DNA of 45,794 bases from an uncultured beta proteobacterium (GCA_903858445.1 CAIOIX010000475.1:1-45794), one strand, 5' to 3'; positions 9,235 to 19,176 are shown, counted from the stretch's first letter. The notes: a model not told the origin generated them from the letters alone. Made by a program: numbers and translations.

Positions 9235-10206
9235 TTGGTAGCAAAAAGAGCCTTAATTATTGGCATTTCTGGTCAAGATGGTGCTTATTTAGCTAAGCAC
9301 TTGCTTGATAAGGGTTATGAGGTAACAGGGTCATCGCGTGATGTGATGGCCTCTTCTTTTGGCAACCTTCAAGCCTTAGGCATTCGCGACAAGGTCAAAC
9401 TCGTCTCCGTATCGATCAATGACTTTCGTAGTGTCTTTAACGCGATTCAGTCTTTTAATCCTAATGAGATTTATAACCTCGCCGGTCAAACCTCAGTCGG
9501 CCTCTCATTTGATCAGCCAGTAGAAGCAATTGAGAGTATTGCCATTGGCACTCTGAATATTCTGGAAGTTATTCGCTTGCAAAACAGGCCTGTACGGTTT
9601 TATAACGCCGGTTCTAGCGAATGCTTTGGCGACACTGGTGACATACCAGCCAATGAGCAGACTCCTTTTGCTCCACGCAGCCCCTATGCAGTAGCCAAAT
9701 CTACCGCTAAGTGGCTGATTAACAGCTACCGCGAGTCTTATGGTCTTTATGCCTGTACTGGTATTTTGTTTAACCATGAATCCCCATTACGCCCTGAGCG
9801 CTTTGTTACTCAAAAAATTATTGCTGGTGCCGCCAAAATTAAAGTGGGTGAACTCAGTAAACTCCAATTAGGCAATTTAGAAATTTCTCGTGACTGGGGC
9901 TGGGCACCTGAATATGTTCAAGCAATGTGGCTCATGATGCAACTAGACAAGCCAGATGATTTTGTCATTGCTACTGGCAGAAAAGAGTCACTTAAGTATT
10001 TCGTAGCTAAAGCGTTTGAGTACTTCGATTTAGATTGGCAACAACACGTTGAGATTGAGCCCAGCTTCTTTAGGCCAAATGAAATTACCTCTAGTGTTGG
10101 CAATCCTCAAAAAGCCATTGAAACTTTGGGCTGGTCAAAGCCCACCGACGTTGATGGCGTCATCCAAATGATGTGCGCAGCGCAAGCTCAAAAATACCAA
10201 AAGTAA
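9235..10206 (+). CDS. GDP-mannose 4,6-dehydratase (SDR family)
   Basis: A 323-residue extended short-chain dehydrogenase. GISGQDG at residues 10-16 is the NAD(P)-binding motif with the QDG typical of GMD. The catalytic set appears as AGSSECFG (125-132; S127/S128, E129) and Y151/K155 in SPYAVAK, and FNHESPLRPERFVTQKI (about 183-199) is a GMD hallmark. The product, GDP-4-keto-6-deoxymannose, leads to GDP-fucose, GDP-rhamnose or GDP-perosamine. The start is TTG, one base after the adk stop and without a clear Shine-Dalgarno, so coupling to adk is likely. No GDP-fucose synthase is in the window; a reductase-type relative is possible. Confidence 0.85.
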   Translation: MVAKRALIIGISGQDGAYLAKHLLDKGYEVTGSSRDVMASSFGNLQALGIRDKVKLVSVSINDFRSVFNAIQSFNPNEIYNLAGQTSVGLSFDQPVEAIESIAIGTLNILEVIRLQNRPVRFYNAGSSECFGDTGDIPANEQTPFAPRSPYAVAKSTAKWLINSYRESYGLYACTGILFNHESPLRPERFVTQKIIAGAAKIKVGELSKLQLGNLEISRDWGWAPEYVQAMWLMMQLDKPDDFVIATGRKESLKYFVAKAFEYFDLDWQQHVEIEPSFFRPNEITSSVGNPQKAIETLGWSKPTDVDGVIQMMCAAQAQKYQK

Positions 10207-10245
10207 TTACCGACTAGATTTGGGGCAAGAAGGACTCAATGCCAT

Positions 10246-10692
10246 CTACTTCAATTCTTTAAGCGCGCTCTCAAAGGACTCGATATCTTCAAAGCTTCTA
10301 TAGACAGAAGCAAAGCGAATGTAAGCTACTTTGTCTAAGCGCTTGAGTTCGCGCATCACTAATTCACCGATGCGCTCGCTCGCAATTTCTTTTTCACCAA
10401 GACTTAAGAGTTTCTCCTCAATGCGAGCAATCGATTCATCAACTGATGCCGCAGAAACAGGACGCTTGCGTAAGGCCAATTTAATGGAGCTTGCCAATTT
10501 CTGATGGCTGTACTCTACCCGGCTGCCATTCTTTTTAACAATCGACGGCAGAGTAAGTTCTGCACGCTCATAAGTTGTAAAACGTTTATCGCAACCTGCA
10601 CAACGGCGGCGGCGGCGAATGGTATCACCCTCGTCCGATACCCGGGTATCGAGAACCTGGGTATCGTCGTTATGACAGAATGGGCAGCGCAA
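10246..10692 (-). CDS. nrdR: Transcriptional repressor NrdR
   Basis: NrdR represses ribonucleotide reductase genes according to ATP/dATP binding. The zinc ribbon uses C3, C6, C31 and C34 (CPFC and CAGC), followed by the RRRRRC-KRFTTYE stretch and an ATP-cone domain (about residues 49-139). Length 148 is standard. The start is a TTG giving the usual MRCPFC N-terminus; an in-frame TGA lies four codons upstream, which rules out an upstream ATG. It follows glyA on the same strand. Confidence 0.95.
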   Translation of the reverse strand: MRCPFCHNDDTQVLDTRVSDEGDTIRRRRRCAGCDKRFTTYERAELTLPSIVKKNGSRVEYSHQKLASSIKLALRKRPVSAASVDESIARIEEKLLSLGEKEIASERIGELVMRELKRLDKVAYIRFASVYRSFEDIESFESALKELK

Positions 10693-10732
10693 TGATGACT
10701 TTCATTTTTATGAATTAATGTTGGCCATTGAT

Positions 10733-11977
10733 TTAGCCATAAACCGGAAAGCGCTTAGTCAACTCAGAAACTTGTGCGCGCACCTTGGCAATAGTGTCAG
10801 CATCGCTTGGGTTATCCAATACATCCGCAATAAAATGACCAACCTGACGTGCTTCAGCTTCTTTAAAGCCACGCGTTGTCATCGCTGGTGAGCCCAAACG
10901 AATGCCGCTGGTGACCATTGGTTTTTCTGGATCGTTGGGAATGCCGTTCTTATTGCAAGTAATGTGTGCTTCACCCAAAACGCGCTCTGCTTCTTTGCCA
11001 GTCATTTTCTTGGCACGTAAATCGACCAACATTACATGGGATTCAGTCCCGCCAGAAACGATCCGCAGGCCACGCTCAATCAAGGTCTCTGCCAAAGCTT
11101 TGGCATTAGCGATGACTTGCTTTTGATAATCTTTAAAGCCAGGTTCTTGCGCTTCTTTAAAGGCGGCGGCTTTAGCGGCAATCACATGCATCAATGGGCC
11201 GCCTTGCAAACCAGGGAACACAGCAGAGTTAATAGCTTTCTCATGCTCAGCCTTCATCAAGATAATGCCGCCACGTGGACCACGCAAACTTTTGTGAGTG
11301 GTGGAGGTCACGATATCAGCATGTGGCACTGGGTTTGGATAAACCCCTGCAGCAACGAGACCTGCATAGTGGGCCATATCCACCATGAAAATGGCGCCAA
11401 TCTCTTTAGCCAATTTTCCGATCCGTTCAAAATCAATCTTTAACGAGTAAGCAGAAGCGCCAGCAATAATCAGTTTTGGTTTGTGCTCACGCGCCAAACG
11501 TTCCATCTGTTCGTAATCAATCACCTCATCCTTATCTAAACCATAAGCGATTGGATTAAACCACTTGCCGCTCATATTCAATGCCATCCCGTGGGTTAAG
11601 TGCCCGCCTTCAGCCAAGCTCATGCCCATAAAGGTGTCACCAGGTTTTAAGAAGGCCAAGAAAACTGCTTGGTTAGCAGAAGCACCGCAATGTGGCTGAA
11701 CGTTTGCAGCCTCGGCGCCAAACAGGGCTTTGACTCGGTCAATTGCCAACTGCTCAGCAACGTCAACAAACTCACAACCGCCGTAATACCGCTTACCTGG
11801 ATAGCCTTCTGCATATTTATTGGTTAACTGGGAACCTTGCGCCTCCATCACTGCAGGAGAGGTGTAGTTCTCGGAGGCAATCAGCTCAATGTGGTCTTCT
11901 TGGCGACGATTTTCATTTTGAATCGCTGCCCAGAGCGCAGGGTCAGTTTTGGCTAGGGTGTTTTGACGGTCGAACAT
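10733..11977 (-). CDS. glyA: Serine hydroxymethyltransferase
   Basis: GlyA converts serine and tetrahydrofolate to glycine and 5,10-methylene-THF using PLP. The PLP lysine is K229 in [23 protein letters not shown] (31-40) and GGHLTHG (124-130) are also conserved. At 414 residues it is full length. ATG start, with 64 bases to the divergent tolQ start. It precedes nrdR on the minus strand, an arrangement common in Burkholderiales. Confidence 0.97.
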   Translation of the reverse strand: MFDRQNTLAKTDPALWAAIQNENRRQEDHIELIASENYTSPAVMEAQGSQLTNKYAEGYPGKRYYGGCEFVDVAEQLAIDRVKALFGAEAANVQPHCGASANQAVFLAFLKPGDTFMGMSLAEGGHLTHGMALNMSGKWFNPIAYGLDKDEVIDYEQMERLAREHKPKLIIAGASAYSLKIDFERIGKLAKEIGAIFMVDMAHYAGLVAAGVYPNPVPHADIVTSTTHKSLRGPRGGIILMKAEHEKAINSAVFPGLQGGPLMHVIAAKAAAFKEAQEPGFKDYQKQVIANAKALAETLIERGLRIVSGGTESHVMLVDLRAKKMTGKEAERVLGEAHITCNKNGIPNDPEKPMVTSGIRLGSPAMTTRGFKEAEARQVGHFIADVLDNPSDADTIAKVRAQVSELTKRFPVYG

Positions 11978-12041
11978 GGTAATAATCCCGATGAAGTTGG
12001 ATTGCTTAAGTAAAATGAACCTACATCATACAAAATCCCTC

Positions 12042-12698
12042 ATGAACCCTACCCAAGACCTCTCTTTTCTCTCCCTCGTTCTGAATGCCAGCCTATTAGT
12101 ACAGTTGGTAATGTTGTTATTGCTGGGCATGTCCATCGCATCTTGGACCATTATTTTCAAAAAAGGGTCCGTCCTGAGGGGTGTTCGCAATGACACTGAG
12201 CGCTTTGAGCGTGATTTCTGGTCCGGCGGGGATCTGAATGCCCTACTTGAGGCGTCCTTACGAAATAAGAGCAGTAGCGCCGTTCTGGAGCATATTTTTG
12301 AAGCTGGCATGCAGGAATTCATGAAATTACATGAAATTGACTCTGCCCGCCGCGCTATGAAAGCCACCTACCAGCGTGAAATGGACATTCTCGAGGCTAA
12401 TCTGCCCTTTTTAGCCTCAGTAGGCTCAGTTTCTCCTTATATCGGCCTCTTTGGCACCGTGTGGGGCATCATGCACGCTTTCCGCGGTCTGGCTAACGTC
12501 CAAAACGCCACTTTGTCAGCAGTTGCCCCCGGTATTGCAGAAGCCCTAGTAGCCACCGCGATTGGCCTGTTTGCAGCGATTCCAGCGGTGGTGGCCTACA
12601 ACCGCAATGCCACTGATGTGGATCGCCTCGCCATTCGATTTGAAACCTTCATAGAAGAATTCACCAATATCTTGCAACGCCAAGGTACAGGTAAATAA
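12042..12698 (+). CDS. tolQ: Tol-Pal system protein TolQ
   Basis: TolQ is the three-helix inner-membrane motor subunit that with TolR uses the proton gradient to drive TolA. Channel helices are visible at about residues 125-150 (VGSVSPYIGLFGTVWGIMHA) and 165-190 (APGIAEALVATAIGLFAAIP). ATG 12042 (MNPTQDLSF) is preferred over upstream in-frame starts at 12015 and 11976; it gives a 218-residue protein close to family length. ybgC, which often precedes tolQ, is missing; glyA lies there divergently. Confidence 0.95.
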   Translation: MNPTQDLSFLSLVLNASLLVQLVMLLLLGMSIASWTIIFKKGSVLRGVRNDTERFERDFWSGGDLNALLEASLRNKSSSAVLEHIFEAGMQEFMKLHEIDSARRAMKATYQREMDILEANLPFLASVGSVSPYIGLFGTVWGIMHAFRGLANVQNATLSAVAPGIAEALVATAIGLFAAIPAVVAYNRNATDVDRLAIRFETFIEEFTNILQRQGTGK

Positions 12699-12700
12699 GC

Positions 12701-13123
12701 ATGGCGAGTTCATCCCTTAGAGGATCACGCAAACGTCGGGTCATGGCTGACATTAATGTGGTTCCATACATTGATGTGATGCTGGTGCTCTTAGTCATCT
12801 TCATGGTGACCGCGCCCATGGTCAACCCTGGCGTTGTCAATCTGCCCACGGTTGGTGGTGCAAAAGTGCAATCTTTGCCACCGGTTTTTTTAACCATCGA
12901 TGCCAATGAGAATGTCATTGTGCGCAAAGATGGTGAGCCCGTTCAGACCTTAAACAAATTTGAGCTGGGTGCTTTTGCACGCACTCAAGCAGAGAAATCT
13001 GCTGAGCAGCCCCTTGTTCTGGCGGCAGATAAATCCATTAAGTATGAAGTCGTCATGGAAGTGATGTCTAAGCTTAAGGAAAATGGCGTCAAACGTGTTG
13101 GTCTTGCCGTTAAGAGTCAATAA
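12701..13123 (+). CDS. tolR: Tol-Pal system protein TolR
   Basis: A 140-residue protein with one membrane helix, DINVVPYIDVMLVLLVIFMV (residues 17-36), carrying the proton-pathway aspartate D25, and a periplasmic domain. It starts 2 bases after the tolQ stop. It forms the TolQR motor and differs clearly from the ExbD copy at 5.9 kb. Confidence 0.96.
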   Translation: MASSSLRGSRKRRVMADINVVPYIDVMLVLLVIFMVTAPMVNPGVVNLPTVGGAKVQSLPPVFLTIDANENVIVRKDGEPVQTLNKFELGAFARTQAEKSAEQPLVLAADKSIKYEVVMEVMSKLKENGVKRVGLAVKSQ

Positions 13124-13178
13124 GCACATTGCTAACTAAGATCATTCACGTTCATCGCCCATCGCCTATATTTATTTT

Positions 13179-13991
13179 ATGAACAGCGCGCAACTCCGGC
13201 ATATGCCATTCTTGCGAAGTACTCGAGCCAAAAAAGTTAGTAATCAACGTGCTTTTGCTTATTCGCTAGCAGCCCATCTGGGTTTACTGGCTTTTCTGAT
13301 GATTGGCATTAGCTGGCATACCAGCACACCCTCTGGAGTTGAGGTGGAGCTATGGGATGCCAGTCAACCCGTAGAGACGCCCAAGGAACCGGAACTCAAG
13401 ACCGAAGTCAAAGAAGAGTCTGCTGATATCGCTGTCAAGAAAAAGAAAATCGAGAAAGAGCCCCCTAAAAAAGAAGTGGTGAAAGAGATACCTAAACCGA
13501 CTCCACCAGTGAAGGTTGCACCTAAAGAAATACCCAAGCAAGTGGAGCCGCCAAAAAAAGTGGAAGCTCCAAAAGCACCTTCACCCGCAGAAACCAAAGC
13601 CAATGCAGCAACAGAGAAGGTGCGCGCTGATCAACTGGCTCGTCTACGTGCAGCCGCTGGTGCTGAAGGCGGTAGCGGTGGCACCTCTGGCAGTGGGGTG
13701 GGCGGTGGGGGCAATGCCCCTCCAGGCTGGACCGATAAAGTCGTGAAAAAAGTAAAACCATTAATCGTCTTTAACCCAGAGTCCATTAGCGGCAATCCAG
13801 CAACCGTCATTAAGGTTAATCTCGCACCCGATGGTGCTATTTTAAGCACCAGCATTTTGACCTCTAGTGGCAATGCAGGCTGGGATCGCGCAGTGCTGTT
13901 AGCGCTAACCCGCGCTGAAAGCCTTCCAAAAGATGACAATGGCAAAATTCCACAACGCGAAGTAAAACTTACCTTCAAACCCAGGGACTAG
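13179..13991 (+). CDS. tolA: Cell envelope integrity protein TolA
   Basis: TolA links TolQR to Pal across the periplasm. A single membrane helix lies at about residues 27-47, followed by a Pro/Lys/Glu-rich linker (about 65-150) of PPKK/PKEIPK-type repeats, a Gly-rich stretch (GGSGGTSGSGVGGGG, about 164-178) and a C-terminal TonB_C-like domain (about 185-270). At 270 residues it is shorter than E. coli TolA, mainly in the linker, which is usual in betaproteobacteria. ATG 13179 is used; an in-frame ATG at 13203 is possible. Confidence 0.92.
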   Translation: MNSAQLRHMPFLRSTRAKKVSNQRAFAYSLAAHLGLLAFLMIGISWHTSTPSGVEVELWDASQPVETPKEPELKTEVKEESADIAVKKKKIEKEPPKKEVVKEIPKPTPPVKVAPKEIPKQVEPPKKVEAPKAPSPAETKANAATEKVRADQLARLRAAAGAEGGSGGTSGSGVGGGGNAPPGWTDKVVKKVKPLIVFNPESISGNPATVIKVNLAPDGAILSTSILTSSGNAGWDRAVLLALTRAESLPKDDNGKIPQREVKLTFKPRD

Positions 13992-13994
13992 AGC

Positions 13995-15305
13995 ATGCTG
14001 CAATTAGCCAAGAAATTATTCTCAAGCAGTCTCCTAGTATTTACTACCGCTTGCCTTGGGTGCATTAGTTTAATGAGCTCAGCATCTGCGCAAATGAATA
14101 TTGAAATCACTGGCGTGGGTCAATCCCTTTACCCCATCGCCGTGATGCGCTTTAAGGATGAAAACAAACTCCCTACGAGCGTTACTGAAATTATTCGCCA
14201 AGATTTAGCCCGCAGTGGTTATTTTAAAAACACGGAGAATGGCAATGCCAGCGAAAGTGATGAAGGGATACCAAACTACAAATCCTGGACAGCACGTGGT
14301 GCGGATGCTTTAGTTGTTGGATCGGTAGTGCAAACCGGCGGAACCCAATTTGAAATTCATTACAAATTATTTGATATTCGTAAAAGCCTAAGTCTGGGTG
14401 GTCTCAACCTGAACTCCAGCGCCGATAACTTACGGGCAGTAGCCCACAAAATTGCCGATGACATCATCTTCAAACTTCTTGGGGAGCGTGGCGTTTTTTC
14501 CACCCGGCTTTCTTATGTGATTAAAGAAGGTAAACGTTATCGCTTAGTCATATCCGATGCAGATGGTCAAAATATCCGCAATGCTATGAGCAGCAGCGAG
14601 CCTATTATTTCTCCATCATGGTCTCCGGATGGGAAAAAAGTGGCCTATGTTTCTTTTGAAGATCGCAAACCGGTCATCTATGTTCATGAATTAGCTACAG
14701 GTCGTCGCATTGCCCTATCCAACCAAAAAGGTAATAACAGCGCACCAGCCTGGTCGGCCGATGGTAAAAAGCTGGCGATTTCTTTATCGCGTGACGGCAA
14801 TACTCAGATTTATGTCATTCATGACGATGGCACAGGCTTACGCCGCCTAACTCGTGGCAGCACGATTGATACTGAACCCCAGTATTCGCCTGATGGTCGC
14901 TCCATCTATTTCACGAGTGACCGTGGCGGCAACCCCCAAATTTATCGCATGAGCGCTGACGGCGAACAGACCGAGAGTGCCAAGCGTATTACTTATAAAC
15001 AAGGCTTTGTAACCTCACCTCGCATTTCACCGGATGGCAAGTATTTGGCCTACATTGCCAATATTGGCGGGGCTTTTAGACTCTACATCCTGAATTTAGC
15101 GACTGGCGATTCACAAGCCCTAACCGATAGTTCAAGTGATGAATCTCCCTCTTTTGCAGCAAACGGTCGCTACGTACTGTATTCAACCAAAGTGAACGGT
15201 AAGCGGGTGCTTGCAGCAGTGTCAGTGGACGGCAACTCTAAACAGGTTTTAACAATTCCAGGGTCTGATGTTCGTCAGCCATCCTGGGGTCCATTTATGG
15301 ATTAA
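13995..15305 (+). CDS. tolB: Tol-Pal system beta-propeller protein TolB
   Basis: Periplasmic TolB binds Pal and is released by TolA. A signal peptide (about residues 1-33, ending SASA) precedes an N-terminal domain and a six-bladed propeller with repeated SPDGKK/SADGKKL/SPDGRS/SPDGKY motifs (about residues 205-430). Length 436 is normal. ATG lies 3 bases after the tolA stop. Confidence 0.97.
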   Translation: MLQLAKKLFSSSLLVFTTACLGCISLMSSASAQMNIEITGVGQSLYPIAVMRFKDENKLPTSVTEIIRQDLARSGYFKNTENGNASESDEGIPNYKSWTARGADALVVGSVVQTGGTQFEIHYKLFDIRKSLSLGGLNLNSSADNLRAVAHKIADDIIFKLLGERGVFSTRLSYVIKEGKRYRLVISDADGQNIRNAMSSSEPIISPSWSPDGKKVAYVSFEDRKPVIYVHELATGRRIALSNQKGNNSAPAWSADGKKLAISLSRDGNTQIYVIHDDGTGLRRLTRGSTIDTEPQYSPDGRSIYFTSDRGGNPQIYRMSADGEQTESAKRITYKQGFVTSPRISPDGKYLAYIANIGGAFRLYILNLATGDSQALTDSSSDESPSFAANGRYVLYSTKVNGKRVLAAVSVDGNSKQVLTIPGSDVRQPSWGPFMD

Positions 15306-15410
15306 GTGGACGAATGCACTACGTGAGCCTAACCAATAGGGTCCTCTTGGGGGCATAATATTAGCTATTAGCTTATTTAGTTACTCAGTTTGTAGGAAAA
15401 AGGGAAGACC

Positions 15411-15914
15411 ATGAAGATTTCTATCGCACGCCGTGCCGCAACATTTGCACTTTTAGGCGCCACTGCAGTCCTTTTGGCTGCTTGTTCAAGCGTCAAATTA
15501 GATGATGTGAATGGTGATAGCGCCAATAGTGGCAGCGGTAACTTTGCCTCACAGCCATGGAATGACCCACAAAGCCCTCTGTATCAACGTAGCGTTTATT
15601 TCGACTTGAACGAATACACGGTTCAGACCAAATATCAAAAAGCTTTATCTGCACACGCTAGCTACTTGAAGGCTAATCCAAAACAAAAAGTCATTATTCA
15701 AGGCAATACGGATGAGCGCGGCACTGCTGAATATAACTTGGCCCTCGGTCAACGTCGTTCAGATGCTGTTCGCAAATCATTGAACTTGATGGGTGTTTCG
15801 GATGACCAAATGGAAGCAGTCAGTTTTGGTAAAGAGAAACCAAAAGCAGAAGGCGACAACGAAGCAGCTTGGGCTGAGAATCGTCGCGCAGACATCGTTT
15901 ACATCACAAACTAA
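15411..15914 (+). CDS. pal: Peptidoglycan-associated lipoprotein Pal
   Basis: Pal anchors the outer membrane to peptidoglycan. The signal peptide ends in a lipobox LLAAC with the acylated Cys at residue 25. The OmpA-like domain (about 60-165) contains VYFDLNEYTV and GNTDERGTAEYNLALGQRR, the diaminopimelate-binding region. Length 167. A strong Shine-Dalgarno (AGGGAAG) precedes the ATG. The 105-base gap after tolB may hold a pal-specific promoter or RNA processing site. Confidence 0.97.
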   Translation: MKISIARRAATFALLGATAVLLAACSSVKLDDVNGDSANSGSGNFASQPWNDPQSPLYQRSVYFDLNEYTVQTKYQKALSAHASYLKANPKQKVIIQGNTDERGTAEYNLALGQRRSDAVRKSLNLMGVSDDQMEAVSFGKEKPKAEGDNEAAWAENRRADIVYITN

Positions 15915-16646
15915 ATGAAGAAGCTTCAATACTCTTTCAAACATACGCTCTCAGGAGCGTTTTGTTTAAGTGCAACTCTGATTTGCTTAACTGTCTCTAG
16001 CAATGCTTGGGCACTCTTCTCGGATGACGAGGCGCGCAAAGCGATTTTAGATTTGCGCAAGTCATTGGCAACCACGCAGTTAGAGTTACAAAATCAAATC
16101 GAAAAACTCAAAGCGGATAATGCAGAGTTGCGTGGCAAAGTGGAGTCCCTTGAAAAGCAAGGTGAGGACATTAATAATAGCCAAAAGACTTACTATCAAG
16201 ATCTGGATACGCGCTTAGGTAATTTTGAGCCTCGCACCATCACCATTGAAGGGGTGAGTGGCACTGTTCAACCGGGCGAGAAAAAAGCCTATGAGGACGC
16301 CTTAAAAGCCTTTCAGACCGGGAATCTCAAGAAGGCTGATGAATCCTTCACCGCCTTTGCAGGTAAATACTCCCAAAGCCCTTATTTACCGCTTGCCCTG
16401 TACTGGGGAGCCAATAGCAAATATGCAAACAAAAATTATGTGGGTGCCATCAGCCAATTGCAAATCCTGATTAAGAAATACCCTAACCATCTGCGCATCC
16501 CTGCGGCGATGGTGACCTTAGGAAATTCTCAATTAGAGAGTGGTAACAAGGTGGCTGCTAAAAAAACCTTTAGCGAGATCATTGCCAAGTATCCCGATAC
16601 AGAAGCTGCAAAAGACGTGCAGCAACTGTTACCAGCCACCAAGTAA
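15915..16646 (+). CDS. cpoB: Cell division coordinator CpoB (YbgF)
   Basis: A 243-residue periplasmic protein: signal peptide (to about NAWA, residue 33), coiled coil (about 45-90), then TPR repeats (about 120-243; EDALKAFQTGNLKKADESF). CpoB connects Tol function with PBP1b-dependent septal peptidoglycan synthesis in E. coli. Its ATG directly follows the pal stop codon. Confidence 0.93.
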   Translation: MKKLQYSFKHTLSGAFCLSATLICLTVSSNAWALFSDDEARKAILDLRKSLATTQLELQNQIEKLKADNAELRGKVESLEKQGEDINNSQKTYYQDLDTRLGNFEPRTITIEGVSGTVQPGEKKAYEDALKAFQTGNLKKADESFTAFAGKYSQSPYLPLALYWGANSKYANKNYVGAISQLQILIKKYPNHLRIPAAMVTLGNSQLESGNKVAAKKTFSEIIAKYPDTEAAKDVQQLLPATK

Positions 16647-16652
16647 TTCACC

Positions 16653-17390
16653 ATGTCTATCTTGACCGCCGCCTTTGAAAAGATTGCGCCACGCAAACCC
16701 AATGCGCCAGCAGTCATTCTCTTTTCGGGCGGCTTAGATTCCACAACTATTCTCGCGCTAGCCAAAGATCTTGGTTATGCACCATATGTTCTTTCTGTTG
16801 GCTACGGCCAAAGACATTCTTCAGAGCTGGCCGCTGCCAAACATATTGCCAAGAAGATGGGCGTAGTGCGTCACGAAGTCGTTAACCTGGATCTCACCCG
16901 CTTTGGCGGATCAGCTCTAACAGACCCCTCAATTGCAGTGCCCACTACGCCAGGCGTTGATCAAGAAATTCCGGTGACCTATGTGCCCGCTCGTAATACC
17001 ATCTTGCTATCACTAGCCTTGGGGTGGGCAGAGTCCCTTGGCGGTCTAGACATTTTTTACGGTGCCAATGCGGTGGATTACTCAGGCTATCCAGACTGTC
17101 GTCCAGAGTATGTTGAGTCCTTTGAAAAAATGGCTAACCTAGCCACTAAGGCCGGAGTAGAAGCCATCAACAATGAGGATCGCTTTCGGGTACACGCTCC
17201 GATTATTGGTATGAGCAAGTCTGAAATTATTAAACTCGGTGCAACGCTTGGGGTTGATTACTCGCAAACTGTTTCTTGTTATCAAGCAAATGATTTGGGT
17301 GAGGCTTGCGGCGAATGTGAGTCGTGCCGACTAAGGCAGGTGGGATTTAAATTTGCTGGTCTGAATGATCCAACCAGATATCGCAAATAA
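16653..17390 (+). CDS. queC: 7-cyano-7-deazaguanine synthase QueC
   Basis: QueC makes preQ0 from 7-carboxy-7-deazaguanine with ATP and ammonia, on the queuosine pathway. The PP-loop SGGLDSTT is at about residues 25-32, and the C-terminal zinc ligands lie in [17 protein letters not shown] (about 210-226). It starts 6 bases after cpoB. queE often sits between tol genes and queC in relatives; it is not seen here. Confidence 0.96.
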   Translation: MSILTAAFEKIAPRKPNAPAVILFSGGLDSTTILALAKDLGYAPYVLSVGYGQRHSSELAAAKHIAKKMGVVRHEVVNLDLTRFGGSALTDPSIAVPTTPGVDQEIPVTYVPARNTILLSLALGWAESLGGLDIFYGANAVDYSGYPDCRPEYVESFEKMANLATKAGVEAINNEDRFRVHAPIIGMSKSEIIKLGATLGVDYSQTVSCYQANDLGEACGECESCRLRQVGFKFAGLNDPTRYRK

Positions 17391-17405
17391 CACAAGAGCC
17401 ACCAA

Positions 17406-18023
17406 TCACGACTTTTGCGTTTCAAGCATCCTAGCAACATAGCGCGCAATTAAATCCACTTCCAGATTGACTGCATTGCCTTGCTTTAAGTTACCTAACG
17501 TAGTGTTTTGTAGCGTGTGTGGAATGATATTGATATCAATAATGCAGGTATTAGCAAGATCTTCCGTTTTATTGACGGTCAATGAAACGCCATTCACCAC
17601 AATCGAGCCTTTGTAGGCCAGAAAAGCTGCAAGCTCTTTCGGCGCTTCAATCTTGAGAAGCCAGGAGCCATAAGCATCATTCGCTACAGCTGCAAAGTGG
17701 GCAACCTTCCCCGCCCCATCGACATGTCCACTAACTAAATGACCGCCAAGACGATCATTTAGACGCATCGCTTTTTCTAGGTTCACTGGGCCAACCGCAT
17801 CCAGACCAACTGTTTTATTCAAAGACTCACGTGAAATATCCAAACTAAAGATATTGCCCTCAATCTTGGTTGCCGTCATACAAGCCCCCTGAATAGCAAT
17901 GCTGTCACCCAAGGCAACGTCAGCTAAATAATTAGCAGGAACCTCAATTTCCAAATGCAGACCGTCACCCTGTGGGGTAGCACTCTTAATCTTGCCGACA
18001 GCGGTAATAATTCCAGTAAACAT
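17406..18023 (-). CDS. ribE: Riboflavin synthase alpha subunit
   Basis: Converts two 6,7-dimethyl-8-ribityllumazines to riboflavin and the pyrimidinedione. Two lumazine-binding repeats are visible: MFTGIITAVGKI with SIAIQGACMT in the first (about 1-95) and GHLVSGHVDGAGKV with VVNGVSLTVNK in the second (about 96-195). Length 205. It follows ribD on the minus strand with 31 bases between. Confidence 0.95.
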   Translation of the reverse strand: MFTGIITAVGKIKSATPQGDGLHLEIEVPANYLADVALGDSIAIQGACMTATKIEGNIFSLDISRESLNKTVGLDAVGPVNLEKAMRLNDRLGGHLVSGHVDGAGKVAHFAAVANDAYGSWLLKIEAPKELAAFLAYKGSIVVNGVSLTVNKTEDLANTCIIDINIIPHTLQNTTLGNLKQGNAVNLEVDLIARYVARMLETQKS

Positions 18024-18054
18024 AGGTTGATTTTATTCCTTAAACTCGCTTGGG

Positions 18055-19176
18055 TTAATGTCTAGATCTGGCTAAGCGCAAACGCATATCAGGTCCAAAC
18101 ATTGCCTGATCAATGATTTGCCAATCCTGCCTTTGTCCCAGTGCCGTTAATGGCGAGATGTTCGCCATGCCAACACCATCCCCCATCAAAAAGGGAGCGT
18201 AATACAAGAGTAGTTCGTCTACGCAGTTTTCTCGAAGCAAGGATCCATTTAATTTAAATCCTGCTTCCACATGAATCTCATTCATCTCACGCTCTTGCGC
18301 AAGGTAAGAAAATAGTTTTGGCAAGTCCACTTTGCCACTCGCATTTGGCAAGGCCAGCACCTCAATGCCACGAGCCTCGAGTGCTTTTGCTGATCGCTCT
18401 TTTTCCGGTGTATCGATTTTTCCGCAAACGAGAATCACGCCAGACTGATGCAGATTTTCAAAGACCTTAAAATCAAAAGGAGTTTCTAACTTTGAATCCA
18501 CAATGATTCGCCAAGGTTGGCGTTCAGTTGCAACATCACGTACATTGAGGCTAGGGTTATCTTCTTTGACGGTACCTACCCCCGTCAGAATGGCGCAAGC
18601 TTGAGCACGCCAGTGATGTCCATCTGCACGCGCCACAGGGCCAGTAATCCACTGACTAGCACCATTAGGCAAAGCGGTTTTGCCGTCTAAGCTGGCTGCA
18701 ATCTTTAAGCGCACCCACGGCAAACCCCTTGTCATCCGAGAAATAAACCCACGGTTTAAGACCTCAGCCTCAGCCTGCAGTAAGCCGCAGCGCACCTCTA
18801 TACCTGCTGCCCTTAATAGCTCTAAACCTTTGCCTGCTACTAGGGGGTTGGGATCTGACATTGCCACAATCACAAGATTGGGTTTTGCAGCGATGAGGGC
18901 TTGAACACAAGGAGGCGTTCTGCCAGTGTGACTACAGGGCTCTAAGGTCACATAAACAGTTGATCCCTCAGGATCAAAACCATTGGCATGAGCATCCGCC
19001 AGCGCTTGCACTTCAGCATGAGCGCCACCAACCCTCTGGGTATGGCCGCGGCCAATAGCCTTACCGCCCTTAACCACCAGACAACCCACCCGAGGGTTGG
19101 GATTGGATAAATAAAGTGATTGAGAGGCCTGGGCTAAAGCCTGGCTCATGAATTCATGGTCTAAAGCGGTATACAT
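18055..19176 (-). CDS. ribD: Bifunctional riboflavin biosynthesis protein RibD
   Basis: RibD deaminates and then reduces the pyrimidine intermediate. The N-terminal deaminase has the zinc site H53-A-E55 with C81 and C90 (PCSHTGRTPPC). The C-terminal reductase (about 150-373) contains GVGTVKEDNPSLNVRD. The ATG at 19176 (MYTALDHEFM) is chosen; the open frame extends upstream to 19299 but would run over the divergent ribBA start and lacks family similarity. The result is 373 residues, normal for RibD. Confidence 0.95.
   Translation of the reverse strand: MYTALDHEFMSQALAQASQSLYLSNPNPRVGCLVVKGGKAIGRGHTQRVGGAHAEVQALADAHANGFDPEGSTVYVTLEPCSHTGRTPPCVQALIAAKPNLVIVAMSDPNPLVAGKGLELLRAAGIEVRCGLLQAEAEVLNRGFISRMTRGLPWVRLKIAASLDGKTALPNGASQWITGPVARADGHHWRAQACAILTGVGTVKEDNPSLNVRDVATERQPWRIIVDSKLETPFDFKVFENLHQSGVILVCGKIDTPEKERSAKALEARGIEVLALPNASGKVDLPKLFSYLAQEREMNEIHVEAGFKLNGSLLRENCVDELLLYYAPFLMGDGVGMANISPLTALGQRQDWQIIDQAMFGPDMRLRLARSRH

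Noticed and set aside
13350-13978. Long open frames antisense to tolA
   Set aside because: They arise from the Pro/Lys/Gly-rich composition of tolA and have no start signals or family features.
15306-15410. Sigma-70 promoter before pal
   Set aside because: A CATAAT at 15354 could be a -10 element but no -35 is present at proper spacing.
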